From Lachnoclostridium sp. UBA3320 (lineage in GTDB: Bacteria > Bacillota > Clostridia > Lachnospirales > Lachnospiraceae), in the NCBI GenBank assembly GCA_002361175.1, contig DESG01000143.1:1-50232 (forward strand): a DNA stretch of 50,232 bases. The letters are read 5' to 3'. Of this stretch, positions 1 through 7,832 are shown one piece after another (the first letter of the stretch is position 1; every line of letters begins with the position of its first letter). The position numbers and the translations under genes are program-made. The notes beneath the pieces are model-generated. The model saw nothing but the letters and a program-made list of their open reading frames with translations. It was not told the origin of the DNA and ran no database searches.

Positions 1-17
1 TTTTCTTAAGTTCGCGC

Positions 18-848
18 CTATGGGTAATAATCCCCGGATTCCGAGATATACTTTACCCCGATGCTGTGCCCGCAATATTTGGCATATCCATTATTAGATA
101 CTTTCATGGAATCCTTACCATTTGACTTGCCCGTTGCCGGAGCAGCCCTAAAAGATGCTGCCATCATAACAGCTTCTGATGTCAGCCGGAACGTAACCGG
201 GTTATCCGTAGTCAGTTCCGGCATTTCACCCTCTGCCAAATCCGGCACCTCTGCCTCTCCCGGCTCATCGTCCCCGTCTCCGGTTTTCCCTGAATCATCT
301 GCTGTCTTTGCGGTTTCCGGTTCCCTTACCGAAATAGTATGGCAGATAAGATAAGGTTCCTTACCGCTTATCGGTACAACCTTATAATAGGTTTCGTACT
401 CCCCTGCTTTGTTTCCGTCAAAGCTGCTCCTGTCAGCATAATAAGACACGCTGACTGCATTCTCATTATAGGAAATCCCCTCAAAATCATTTTTCACATC
501 AAACTCATAACCTGCTACCACTACAATATCGGCTGCTGTGGCAACCTCCACTGCCTCCAGTTCCTTCCTTAAGGTACTGTCATACAGTTCTGGCTCCTTG
601 TATTCCTCTGTAACAGTTGCGGTCATGCTGCGACCAGCGGAAGCAGCTAATCCGCCAATGTTTGTGCTGCTCGCAGCGCAAACTTGCTGTGTGAATAAAC
701 TTTGTTTATTCACGCTCTCTTCCGCTGTATTACTCTGTGCATCTGCACCTGATGCAAAGGCAAAAGAGCCTGCCGGCGTCGCAGCACAAACCGTTAAAAC
801 CACCGTCATCATCATGGCAGCCACCCGTTTTAATCTCTTTCTATTCAT
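18..848 (-). CDS. Putative secreted/surface protein, N-terminal part (stops at window edge)
   Basis: The start chosen is the ATG at 848, preceded on the minus strand by a GTGAGGA-type ribosome binding site. The first ~35 residues form a signal peptide: a basic start (MNRKRLKR), a hydrophobic stretch and an Ala-rich cleavage region. After it come ~100 residues of unrecognised extracellular sequence, an acidic Gly/Glu/Asp/Pro-rich linker, and a segment ending CGHSIGVKYISESGDYYP before a TAG at 18-20. That tail reads like the beginning of a further extracellular domain, so the protein is probably longer in relatives and is cut short here by a mutation or insertion at the window edge. It lies downstream of the partition and AbiE genes on the same strand and probably belongs to the same mobile element. 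Function unknown. The leader at 849-1014 holds a direct repeat of GGTATGCC and no gene I can support. Confidence 0.55.
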   Translation of the reverse strand: MNRKRLKRVAAMMMTVVLTVCAATPAGSFAFASGADAQSNTAEESVNKQSLFTQQVCAASSTNIGGLAASAGRSMTATVTEEYKEPELYDSTLRKELEAVEVATAADIVVVAGYEFDVKNDFEGISYNENAVSVSYYADRSSFDGNKAGEYETYYKVVPISGKEPYLICHTISVREPETAKTADDSGKTGDGDDEPGEAEVPDLAEGEMPELTTDNPVTFRLTSEAVMMAASFRAAPATGKSNGKDSMKVSNNGYAKYCGHSIGVKYISESGDYYP

Positions 849-1014
849 ATATATCCTCACTTTCCTGCTATTTCCATTACCATGCGATGTTATTCCCTCC
901 CATGCACCAAACCGGAAAACAGATATTCTCCCAGCTTTTTGTGCAAGAAAAAAAGGCATACCTGACTGGCATACCTCTTTACCCATAAGCCGGGCATCGC
1001 TACCCTGACTTCCC

Positions 1015-1125
1015 TTATTTTGTTGTAACAGGCAGGATATATCCGCTCTGTTTCATTTTCCGGAAATAAAACAGCAGCCGCTCTTTTCTTCTCCGCTCTA
1101 TCTTTTTTCTATTTTCCAGAGACAT
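1015..1125 (-). CDS. Possible small basic protein (36 aa)
   Basis: A short frame begins at the ATG at 1125 after an AGAAGGTGG ribosome binding site and encodes a very basic peptide (MSLENRKKIERRRKERLLFY...). An in-frame longer start at 1200 has no comparable ribosome binding site. It lies between the AbiE pair and the surface-protein gene on the same strand. No family is recognised. The only support is the ribosome binding site and the charged helical composition, so this is a weak call. Confidence 0.3.
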   Translation of the reverse strand: MSLENRKKIERRRKERLLFYFRKMKQSGYILPVTTK

Positions 1126-1208
1126 CCATTCCACCTTCTTTCCTATAGTTTTTAGCATATTTCGTTTCGATATTTTCTGTTCTTGCTGCCGTTGTCCCAA
1201 AGGGCAAT

Positions 1209-2195
1209 TTATCGGATTTTTTCCGGGGCAGGCTCCGTCCTGCCATCCTGTCCCCTATCCCGACACTTCCATAATGCCATCGGATGCTCCCTGATTCTTT
1301 TCAGCTCTTCCCCCTCAAATACGAATTGCGGATTGTAAATCCCTTTCCCGAATGCATCCCAAAAAATCCGTTCATCAACAGTTGGAGTTAAAAACCCGGA
1401 AAGATATTTTTTTATCCCCTCCTGAACATCCGAAAGCTCAAATTTCTCACCACGCCTGAGAACCGGATACAAATCCGTTGTAATGCTTCGTTTAGTCAGC
1501 CTTCCCACATTTTCCAGGGCAAATTCCTTTGGCGGATGCTCCGCCCCGATTGCACTATAAAATACTGCGCATTTTCTAAGCATGTCCAGTTCCGGTCCAT
1601 CAAATAGATTATGCATAATCATGTTATGCACATCATATAAATCCCTGGCTGCCGTCCTTGATAACAATGCTACAATCTTTGCACCAAATATCTCAACCGG
1701 ATCAACAGACAATATGGTAAGTTCATCCGTCATCCACGGGAGATATACCCTTCTTCTGACCACAGGAAGCACATGACACCTGAGCATATAGTTGATTTCT
1801 ATTTTCAGGTTATCTTTCATCCCTCCTGCATTCTGATACTCATAAACAAAGGAATCCAATGCATGATGGTTCTTTGATTTCGGACTCAGCCGGTATCCGT
1901 TCGCCTCCATATATTTACTGATACGGCTGCTCAGCGCCTTCCTTGTTTCAAACATTTCCTCTCTTGATATGTTTTTCGAGAAATCCAAATCAATATCAAC
2001 GGACAGTCTTGGTAAGTCCAGTATGGTAAGATTAATCGCCGTACCACCTTTTAATGCCAGATATTCCGAAAGCATGTCATCGCCCTCAAAAAATTTCAAT
2101 ACATCTGCAAGCCTGCATACTTTTTCAAAAGTATCCCTTACAAATCCCAGCTCCTTTGCCTGTCTCCCAAGCGCCATTCTGTCAAATTGCATCAT
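1209..2195 (-). CDS. abiEii: AbiEii-family nucleotidyltransferase toxin
   Basis: Toxin half of a type IV AbiE toxin-antitoxin/abortive-infection system. AbiEii proteins are DNA-polymerase-beta-fold nucleotidyltransferases that halt growth by transferring nucleotides, reported to act on tRNA for related enzymes. The 328-residue protein shows the family signature in order: GG at residues 50-51 (KGGTAIN), the catalytic pair VDIDLDF at 66-72, the third-acidic strand LKIEINY, and the conserved helix ending TAARDLYDVHNM. The start at 2195 is chosen because it follows an AAGGGGG site and overlaps the end of abiEi by 14 bases, giving translational coupling. Nothing essential is missing, so it looks intact. 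Its protective or addictive role in this host is inferred from the family. Confidence 0.88.
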   Translation of the reverse strand: MMQFDRMALGRQAKELGFVRDTFEKVCRLADVLKFFEGDDMLSEYLALKGGTAINLTILDLPRLSVDIDLDFSKNISREEMFETRKALSSRISKYMEANGYRLSPKSKNHHALDSFVYEYQNAGGMKDNLKIEINYMLRCHVLPVVRRRVYLPWMTDELTILSVDPVEIFGAKIVALLSRTAARDLYDVHNMIMHNLFDGPELDMLRKCAVFYSAIGAEHPPKEFALENVGRLTKRSITTDLYPVLRRGEKFELSDVQEGIKKYLSGFLTPTVDERIFWDAFGKGIYNPQFVFEGEELKRIREHPMALWKCRDRGQDGRTEPAPEKIR

Positions 2196-2943
2196 AATCG
2201 CCCGCCCCCTTATCAATCAAATGCATGAAATCCGCCGGAACATATAAGTTCCACTTTGGATTCCATACATTTTGTCCGTTTTCTTTTATCAGATACCGTT
2301 TTCCATCAGCGGTATATCTGCCCAAATGTTCAAAAAATTCATTACCAAGACTCAATTCATTCTGTAACTGTTCCAGGATATAGCCGCATTTCTGATACAG
2401 AAATTTATTATCATAAACAGACAATGCTTCCAGTATTTTTTCTTCTTTCACACTTGGAATAAGCATGATACACCGTACCACTTCTTCCAGCCCTGCTATC
2501 TTGTTAAAATCTTTTATACTGTCAACAATGGTCTGCTCTATTCCGGTTACCTGCAGCTTTCCATTTGTTACGATATCCGTATGTGCATTTCTCTCCATAC
2601 GGTGATACCATATTCCATCGTATTCAAAGTCTCTGAATCTGGAATCTGTTGCCACATAAACTTCATAAAACACCTGATTCGCATAACCAAATGCTTCAAA
2701 CGCACTATGATGGGTTATGACTGCATCCGGAAACAAGCAGCTTCCTATCTGGTATCTTGACAATACAGGCTGCTTCGTCTCCAGACTGATTACTGCATAT
2801 AAGTCTCTTTTTATTTTTTCAATATATCCCTTTTTTTGATAATCATAAAGGAGCGATTTTGCAGCCGCCTCAGAACCTGTCAGCTCCATCACTTTACTTT
2901 TATTAAAACATCCAAGTTCCAGCATTTTCTCATAATATTTCAT
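2182..2943 (-). CDS. abiEi: AbiEi-family antitoxin / autoregulator
   Basis: The 253-residue partner of the downstream AbiEii toxin. AbiEi antitoxins counter AbiEii without stable binding and repress their own promoter. The N-terminal ~60 residues look like the winged-helix domain (CFNKSKVMELTG ... LLYDYQKKGYIEKIKRDLYAV). The sequence then passes through SRYQIGSCLFPDAVITHHSA, a segment typical of AbiEi-like transcriptional regulators, into the C-terminal antitoxin domain. It starts with ATG at 2943 and overlaps abiEii. A 12-base perfect palindrome over the presumed promoter (2974-3005) suits autoregulation. The family assignment is confident; the exact subfamily is not. Confidence 0.85.
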   Translation of the reverse strand: MKYYEKMLELGCFNKSKVMELTGSEAAAKSLLYDYQKKGYIEKIKRDLYAVISLETKQPVLSRYQIGSCLFPDAVITHHSAFEAFGYANQVFYEVYVATDSRFRDFEYDGIWYHRMERNAHTDIVTNGKLQVTGIEQTIVDSIKDFNKIAGLEEVVRCIMLIPSVKEEKILEALSVYDNKFLYQKCGYILEQLQNELSLGNEFFEHLGRYTADGKRYLIKENGQNVWNPKWNLYVPADFMHLIDKGAGDYDAI

Positions 2944-2966
2944 CGTTATTCACCTGCCCTGTACTG

Positions 2967-3005
2967 ATTTTATCACAAAAAGTTTCTTTTTCCAAACTTT
3001 TTGTG
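2967..3005 (-). promoter_or_regulatory. Promoter and candidate AbiEi operator
   Basis: On the minus strand TTGGAA (2990-2995) and TAAAAT (2967-2972) are 17 bases apart, giving a plausible sigma-A promoter ~25 bases before abiEi. Over it lies a perfect 12-base inverted repeat, CACAAAAAGTTT at 2974-2985 and AAACTTTTTGTG at 2994-3005, with an 8-base spacer. AbiEi proteins are known to bind inverted repeats at their own promoter, so this is a natural operator candidate. A transcription terminator for the small upstream gene is the alternative, but no T-run follows the stem. Confidence 0.5.
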
Positions 3006-3017
3006 TGTTTCATTTTT

Positions 3018-3197
3018 TTATTCACATCTGCCTCCATGAAGCACCAGTAAAAATATTTTCAGTACGCTGCAGGTAAGAAGCAGGACGATTTTCAATACCT
3101 CCAGTGCCAGCTTAATTATCTGCAATATCAAATAAAATGACCATTTGAACATTCCTCCGATAAAAAGCAACAGTCCCATGAAAAAACTTCCTGCCAT
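3018..3197 (-). CDS. Small two-helix membrane protein (59 aa)
   Basis: The frame runs from ATG at 3197 to TAA at 3018. A perfect AGGAGGG ribosome binding site sits 6 bases upstream and overlaps the end of the ParR-like gene, so the two are likely co-translated. The product begins MAGSFFMGLLLFIGGMFKW and is hydrophobic through most of its length, with two probable transmembrane helices broken by a short amphipathic stretch (ILQIIKLALEVLKIV) and a short polar tail (GGRCE). No family recognised. Its place between the partition genes and abiE suggests it belongs to the mobile element; a conjugation-accessory or toxin-like role cannot be told apart. Confidence 0.6.
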   Translation of the reverse strand: MAGSFFMGLLLFIGGMFKWSFYLILQIIKLALEVLKIVLLLTCSVLKIFLLVLHGGRCE

Positions 3198-3209
3198 AAC
3201 CTTTCCCTC

Positions 3210-3656
3210 CTAACTCCATTTCATCACTTCATCCATAATGTCTGCATTTTCAGATAAATCAATCTCTCCGGTATCTGTATGCCCCGTCTGTCCTTCCGGC
3301 TTTTCTGCCATTATTTCTGATTCCGCAGGCATTCTCTGGTTTCCTGCTGCCGCCAGACCACCGGTAAACATATGGAATACATCCTTATAGATTTCCTTTT
3401 CTATTTCCTGCTTTATTTTTAGTACCTCTCCATCCACATACGATTTCAGCCTTTCTTCCATCGTTTCATCTGACTTCCTGCTGTCAAACATTGCATAGTG
3501 TTCCTCAATGCACCGTATAATCAGTTTGTTTTTGGAAAGCGTATTGCTGCCAGACCGACACTCCTGCTCCATCTGCTCCAAAAGCCTCACATGATCCGGA
3601 TTCAAAAGGCTGAACCGTATTGTCACAGTCCTGTACATATCCTTATCTATCGGCAT
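3210..3656 (-). CDS. ParR-like ribbon-helix-helix partner of ParM
   Basis: A 148-residue protein immediately downstream of the actin-like ATPase gene. Its N-terminus reads as a ribbon-helix-helix DNA-binding fold: a short beta strand (YRTVTIRFSL), a first helix around LLEQMEQ, a turn, and a second helix with the pattern LSKNKLIIRCIEEHY. The C-terminal half is charged and probably partly coiled (EERLKSYVDGEVLKIKQEIE), ending in an acidic tail. That layout and position match ParR/StbB adaptors, which bind centromere repeats and cap the ParM filament. The ATG at 3656 follows an AGGGGG site and is preferred over the in-frame GTG at 3665. The role is inferred from architecture and neighbourhood. 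Confidence 0.6.
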   Translation of the reverse strand: MPIDKDMYRTVTIRFSLLNPDHVRLLEQMEQECRSGSNTLSKNKLIIRCIEEHYAMFDSRKSDETMEERLKSYVDGEVLKIKQEIEKEIYKDVFHMFTGGLAAAGNQRMPAESEIMAEKPEGQTGHTDTGEIDLSENADIMDEVMKWS

Positions 3657-3671
3657 ACCCTGCACCCCCTG

Positions 3672-4598
3672 TTATCCTGCCCGCCTTTGCAGAACAGCCT
3701 TTAAGTAAGCGTTTCCAAGCATTTCATATCCCTTTGCATTGGCACAGATATCTTCCACATAAGTGATATTCTTCTGTGACAGCCCTCCATACTGTTTCAT
3801 CACACCTGCACCGCCACCTACAAAGATTACCAGGGTTAAATCCATGTTGTAGCCAAGTTCCCGGATATGGTCGTACACCTGCCAGCAATATGCCCGGATT
3901 TCCTTTTCAATGATTTCCCGGTATTTATCCGGAAGGTCATTTCCACCGGAAGTCAGTAACCTCTGAATATCGTACTCGTCAATCTCTGCTCCAATCTGTC
4001 TGACACACTCCTTGTTAATCTGCTGTATACAGGTAATAAATCCACTCGGCTTTGTCACACAGACAGATTCATCCAGCTTATGGTTGATGATTGGCATAAT
4101 ATCCACCGTCCAGCTTCCAATATCCACCACCAGCACTTTATTATCAAAATGTTGCATCCTGTCTGCCACTGCTGCGTAGCATTGCGGATACACAGAAACC
4201 CGTTCCACCACAACATGGTACTTTATCTTGTTGTAACGGAATGTAATTTCCTGGTCCCGCAACAGATACCGGATAAAACTGTCCTTTTCCTCTCCAAAGC
4301 GGGTAAGAGGAAGCCCTGCTGCTAAAAGAACCCTTGCGTTTCTCTGATGCCTTTTCTCCAGTTCCTTTGCCAATGCCGCCAGTGTCAGAAGATAATAATT
4401 ATCATCCTGTACCTTATCTCTCTTTACATCTAACCGCTTACCGCCAATCTTATAAAATTTTCCCTCCCACTCCAGCACATCCTCATAAAGTGCCGGTTCT
4501 GTGGTAATCTCCTTTACCCCGGATGTGAATAAATGGCTGGCTGTTTTCATATTTGCCCAACCGTGGTCGATTCCGATTACTATTGTGCTTTTATCCAT
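3672..4598 (-). CDS. parM: ParM/StbA-family actin-like ATPase
   Basis: A 308-residue actin-fold ATPase that forms filaments to push plasmid or element copies apart. Visible signatures are the phosphate-1 loop near residue 9 (GIDHGWANMKTA), the phosphate-2 loop near 155 (VVDIGSWTVDI) and the adenosine motif near 263 (VGGGAGVMK). Its length fits the family. The ribbon-helix-helix partner follows 15 bases downstream. ParM-ParR pairs are typical of low-copy plasmids and of integrative conjugative elements that replicate after excision, so this gene marks the left part of the window as mobile-element DNA. The upstream 4599-4930 stretch has no gene but contains two large hairpins. Confidence 0.85.
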   Translation of the reverse strand: MDKSTIVIGIDHGWANMKTASHLFTSGVKEITTEPALYEDVLEWEGKFYKIGGKRLDVKRDKVQDDNYYLLTLAALAKELEKRHQRNARVLLAAGLPLTRFGEEKDSFIRYLLRDQEITFRYNKIKYHVVVERVSVYPQCYAAVADRMQHFDNKVLVVDIGSWTVDIMPIINHKLDESVCVTKPSGFITCIQQINKECVRQIGAEIDEYDIQRLLTSGGNDLPDKYREIIEKEIRAYCWQVYDHIRELGYNMDLTLVIFVGGGAGVMKQYGGLSQKNITYVEDICANAKGYEMLGNAYLKAVLQRRAG

Positions 4599-4654
4599 GC
4601 TTCACTGCCTCCTTTTCCAATCAGTTATATTTGACACGCTTATCTCTTCAAAAA

Positions 4655-4713
4655 ACAAAAGGACTAAATCAGCCATAGGAAATCCCTTTCCCATGTGGCA
4701 AATTTAGTCCTTA
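4655..4713 (-). terminator. Long hairpin upstream of parM (terminator or centromere-like)
   Basis: GGACTAAAT (4661-4669) and ATTTAGTCC (4702-4710) form the base of a stem extended by GCCA/TGGC and GG/CC pairs inside. On the minus strand the right arm is followed by TTTTGTTTTTT, which fits a Rho-independent terminator protecting parM from upstream transcription. The outer arm GGACTAAATCAG recurs at 4888, so a repeat recognised by the partition protein is the alternative reading. The rest of 4599-4930 shows no gene. Confidence 0.5.
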
Positions 4714-4881
4714 TCTACATACTACAATATAAAGTTACAATTTTTCCTAAGTAACAAGCCTCCTCTCTTTAGCCGCACAATACCACTCCAAGCAGCTACC
4801 TTGAATGTATTATGCAAAAAACGAAGATATTTGGTTCCAACAGCGCTGCCTTATTCCAAAATCTCATTTACGAGTAATTAA

Positions 4882-4946
4882 AAATAAGGACTAAATCAGT
4901 TGCAACCCCTTGATTTTACTGGGTTTCTTCTAACTTGTCCTTATTA
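4882..4946 (-). terminator. Second hairpin at the mobile-element / flavodoxin junction
   Basis: AATAAGGAC (4883-4891) pairs with GTCCTTATT (4937-4945), with inner AACCCC/GGGTTT pairing. On the minus strand the stem is followed by ATTTTTAA. It shares the string AAGGACTAAATCAG with the hairpin ~225 bases away. It sits just past the last base that reads as flavodoxin, so it marks the boundary between the element and the broken gene. Confidence 0.45.
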
Positions 4947-5230
4947 TATCAGATGCACCCAAAATCACAGTGTCATACTGTTCAAAATTCTCCACATGAC
5001 TGGATAACTCAGGTCTAAAATCCTTTTCCTGCTCCTCTGCCGCCTGATCCACCAGCGTATCATGTTCCAGCGGATAGGCATCCTTTGTCTCAATCCGGAA
5101 CAGATCGCCTCCCACTGTTTCCTGCCATGTTCCTACTACTGTTATTTCCTGACGATTTATCTGTATTCCCACAGCCCGACAGAGTAACTACCAGCATAAT
5201 ACTAAGAAAAACCATTGCCCATTTTCTCAT
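4930..5230 (-). pseudogene. Decayed flavodoxin lipoprotein
   Basis: From the ATG at 5230 (good AAGGAG site) one frame gives a lipoprotein signal peptide, MRKWAMVFLSIMLVV then LSGC with the lipobox Cys, and a Ser/Asn linker. The flavodoxin sequence itself lies in another frame (GTWQETVGGDLFRIETKDAY ... YDTVILG). It lacks the N-terminal FMN phosphate-binding loop and, at ~4955, leaves the family just where the conserved aromatic-rich loop should follow. So there is a frameshift with internal deletion and loss of the C-terminal half. The loss on the left coincides with the start of the hairpin and partition segment. The family call rests on the well-conserved GGDLFRIE and YDTVILG segments. Confidence 0.75.
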
Positions 5231-5276
5231 ATCCAACGCTCCTTTCCGTATGCCATTGTAATCTTTTTACTTAAAT

Positions 5277-5317
5277 ATAAACGAACCGAGACCTCTACAG
5301 AAGTCTAGATTCGTTTT
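5277..5317 (-). terminator. Terminator after the MATE gene
   Basis: On the minus strand an AACGAA...TTCGTT stem continues with a second block ending GAC/GTC around a ~10-base loop (one mismatch), followed by an AT-rich stretch. It lies ~45 bases past the MATE stop codon and closes the aldo-keto reductase / alcohol dehydrogenase / MATE group. Confidence 0.6.
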
Positions 5318-5360
5318 TCAGTCTTAACCCAAAAGTTATAACTATCAGTTATCTCTTCTT

Positions 5361-6641
5361 TTACCCATTCTGTTTTAACCTCTTACACGTCACCATATAC
5401 ATGCCAGACGTAGCCGGAAGCATAATCAGTTCTATGACCAGCTGGGTCCATATCATACCATAAAGACCAAATATTCTGTTCATAAGAATCAGCAGGGGAA
5501 TATTTAACAATCCCTGTCTGCATACTGTCAGCACTGCTGCCTGAAATCCTTTTCCCATTGCCTGCAATGTATAAATAATCAATGCATTAACCGATGTAAA
5601 AGGAACCGCCAGACAGGCAATTCTCAAAAATGTTGTTCCCAGCATACTGGTCTGACCATCCCGAATAAACGCCTGCATCAGCCAGGGTGCAAATCCCACA
5701 AAACAGGCAACAAAACCAAAAGCGATAAAAAGAGCTGTCTTCCATGAGAAAACAGAAACCTCTCTCATCCTCTGATAGTTTTTGGAAGCATAATTATATC
5801 CTACCAAAGGCATAAATCCTTGACAAAGCCCCATACTGATTCCCAGCGGGAACATATCAATCTTTTTCACGATTCCATATGCCGCAATCGGGATATCTCC
5901 ATACCCGGATGCCAGTTTTACAATTGTCATGTTAGACAAGGTTGCCAGCCCGGATGTAAGCGCCGAGGAAATTCCCACCGAAAAAACCTGCCCTGCATAC
6001 TGCAGCCGAAAATGACGAAGGGATAAAGATAATGCCGTTCCTTCTTTTAATTTCCCAAAACGATATAAAAAGAACAACATGGAAACCAGATTTGACAGCG
6101 CAGTAGCCACTGCTGCACCTGCAAAGCCCATATGTAATCCATAAATAAAAATGGGATCAAGAAGCATATTCAATACGCCGCCCAGCATAATTCCTGTGCT
6201 TGCTAATCTGGCATGTCCCTCGCTCCGCAAAAAATGAGCCAGTGTCATGCTCATCATAGTAGGTATTACGCCCAAAACCACAACCCATATAAGGTACGTT
6301 CTGGCAAATAAAAAATTCTCCTCACTGGCTCCCAAAAATTTTAATAGCGGCACATGGAAACACAAGGAAAGCAGAGAAAATACAAAAGTTACCACAATTC
6401 CACCATAAAAACAAAACGAAGATATATATTTCACTTCATCCTTCCGTTTTGCTCCCAACAGACGGGATACCAGACTGCTTCCTCCAATTCCAAATAAGTT
6501 TCCCAACGCCGTCAGCAGTGTAAACCATGGATAAACCAAAGTAGCAGCCGCTACCATGTAAGGAAAAGTTCCTGTTCTGTGACTTCCCTCATAATTGTGT
6601 GTCACTTCTTTCCAGCAGAAATACATTTCGTCACGGTTCAC
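5361..6641 (-). CDS. MATE-family efflux transporter, N-terminally short
   Basis: A polytopic inner-membrane antiporter of the MATE/NorM superfamily, which exports drugs or metabolites against Na+ or H+. Family features include AAATLVYPWFTLLTALGNLF, GIGGSSLVSRLLGAKR after the second helix, GVLNMLLDPIFIYGLHMGFAGAA mid-protein, and the second-half repeat with QGFMPLVGYNYA. At 426 residues it is short: the usual first transmembrane helix and VDxxFIG region are replaced by a polar stretch (MNRDEMYFCWKEVTHNYEGS). The GTG start at 6641 is only 6 bases past the dehydrogenase stop, with GGGAG as a possible ribosome binding site. It may be a deletion product with doubtful activity. Confidence 0.75.
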   Translation of the reverse strand: MNRDEMYFCWKEVTHNYEGSHRTGTFPYMVAAATLVYPWFTLLTALGNLFGIGGSSLVSRLLGAKRKDEVKYISSFCFYGGIVVTFVFSLLSLCFHVPLLKFLGASEENFLFARTYLIWVVVLGVIPTMMSMTLAHFLRSEGHARLASTGIMLGGVLNMLLDPIFIYGLHMGFAGAAVATALSNLVSMLFFLYRFGKLKEGTALSLSLRHFRLQYAGQVFSVGISSALTSGLATLSNMTIVKLASGYGDIPIAAYGIVKKIDMFPLGISMGLCQGFMPLVGYNYASKNYQRMREVSVFSWKTALFIAFGFVACFVGFAPWLMQAFIRDGQTSMLGTTFLRIACLAVPFTSVNALIIYTLQAMGKGFQAAVLTVCRQGLLNIPLLILMNRIFGLYGMIWTQLVIELIMLPATSGMYMVTCKRLKQNG

Positions 6642-6647
6642 ATCAAA

Positions 6648-7811
6648 TCACTCCCAGCATTCTACCAAAATTTGAAGAATTTCTTCTCTTGTAAACTTTT
6701 TGCAGCATCCTGCCGTAAGATTGCAAGTATCTGCCACTTTCTGTAATACACTCTGATCCGTAAGCCCCATTTCCGTAAAGGTAGATGGCAAGCCAATCTC
6801 CTTCACAAAGTCCGCCAACGCCTGAACGCCTGCCTCTGCCAGTTCCTCCTGTGTCTTTCCCTCTGCTGGAACCTCCCATACCTTCTCTGCCAAACGAGCA
6901 AACTGTTTTACACCATCTTTATACATATGGCGGTAGAGAACCGGATGGATGACTGCCAGTCCCTGACCATGGTTACAGTCTGTGTAAGCTCCCAGTTGAT
7001 GCTCAATCTGGTGTGCCTGAAAATCCGTTACCTTGCCAATTTTCAAAATACCGTTTTCTGCCATGGCAGATGCCCACATCAGCTCCGTTCTCGCCTCCTT
7101 GTTATTCATATCTTTCAGAAGCACACGGATATTGCGGATAACATTACGCATCACTGCCTCTCCGATTTCATCTGAAAGATTGATATCACGCGGTGAACCA
7201 AGATACGTCTCCATACTATGGCTTAAGGTATCAAAGGCCCCAGAAATGACCTGCTTTGCTGGAAGCGACATAGTATAGCCCACGTCCAGTATGGCAAAGT
7301 TTGCATGGGCTCCCAGCACTCCCGCTTTTTGATTGGTGTCCTCGTTGGTAATAACTGCACCGTTATTCATCTCTGCCCCGGTTCCGGAAGCAGTAACGAC
7401 TGCACCCATCGGCAGATATTCTGTTGGGTATACATGATCCTCGAATTCCATTTTCCAGATATCCTTCTCTGTTACCGCCTGCGCTGCTATAATCTTACAG
7501 CAGTCGATCACCGAACCACCGCCCAAGGCAAGAATGAAACTGACGCCCTTTTCTCTGGCAAGAGCCGCTCCCTCCTGCACTTTCTTATAAGTTGGATTTG
7601 GCATAATCCCCGAAAAATCTACAATGTCTTTTCCAGCCTCTTTCAAATAACGACTGATTTCATCATAGACGCCATTTTTCTTTACCGAACCTCCGCCATA
7701 GGCAAGCATAATTGTTTTTCCAGTCCCTGCAAGTTCTTTCTGCAATGCCTTTTTTGCTGCACCATCTCCAAAATATACCTTTGTCGGGTAAGAATACATA
7801 AAATCTTTCAT
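6648..7811 (-). CDS. Iron-containing alcohol dehydrogenase (butanol dehydrogenase type)
   Basis: A 387-residue group III alcohol dehydrogenase that interconverts aldehydes and alcohols with NAD(P)H in the cytoplasm. The nucleotide-binding GGGS motifs (YGGGSVKK near 39, LGGGSVIDCCK near 96) and the metal ligand region (FDTLSHSMETY, DFQAHQIEHQLGAYTD, CNHGQGLAV) are present, giving the Asp and three His ligands. It begins YSYPTKVYFG, as in YqhD/BdhA enzymes. It lies 21 bases downstream of an aldo-keto reductase on the same strand and is probably co-transcribed with it, suggesting aldehyde detoxification or fermentation. Substrate unknown. Confidence 0.9.
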   Translation of the reverse strand: MKDFMYSYPTKVYFGDGAAKKALQKELAGTGKTIMLAYGGGSVKKNGVYDEISRYLKEAGKDIVDFSGIMPNPTYKKVQEGAALAREKGVSFILALGGGSVIDCCKIIAAQAVTEKDIWKMEFEDHVYPTEYLPMGAVVTASGTGAEMNNGAVITNEDTNQKAGVLGAHANFAILDVGYTMSLPAKQVISGAFDTLSHSMETYLGSPRDINLSDEIGEAVMRNVIRNIRVLLKDMNNKEARTELMWASAMAENGILKIGKVTDFQAHQIEHQLGAYTDCNHGQGLAVIHPVLYRHMYKDGVKQFARLAEKVWEVPAEGKTQEELAEAGVQALADFVKEIGLPSTFTEMGLTDQSVLQKVADTCNLTAGCCKKFTREEILQILVECWE

Positions 7812-7832
7812 GGTATGAATCTCCTCTTCTTT

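Noticed and set aside
850..1010. Possible riboswitch in the leader of the surface-protein gene (GGTATGCC direct repeats)
   Set aside because: I compared it from memory with c-di-GMP and c-di-AMP classes and the conserved elements did not line up; the repeat is direct, not inverted.
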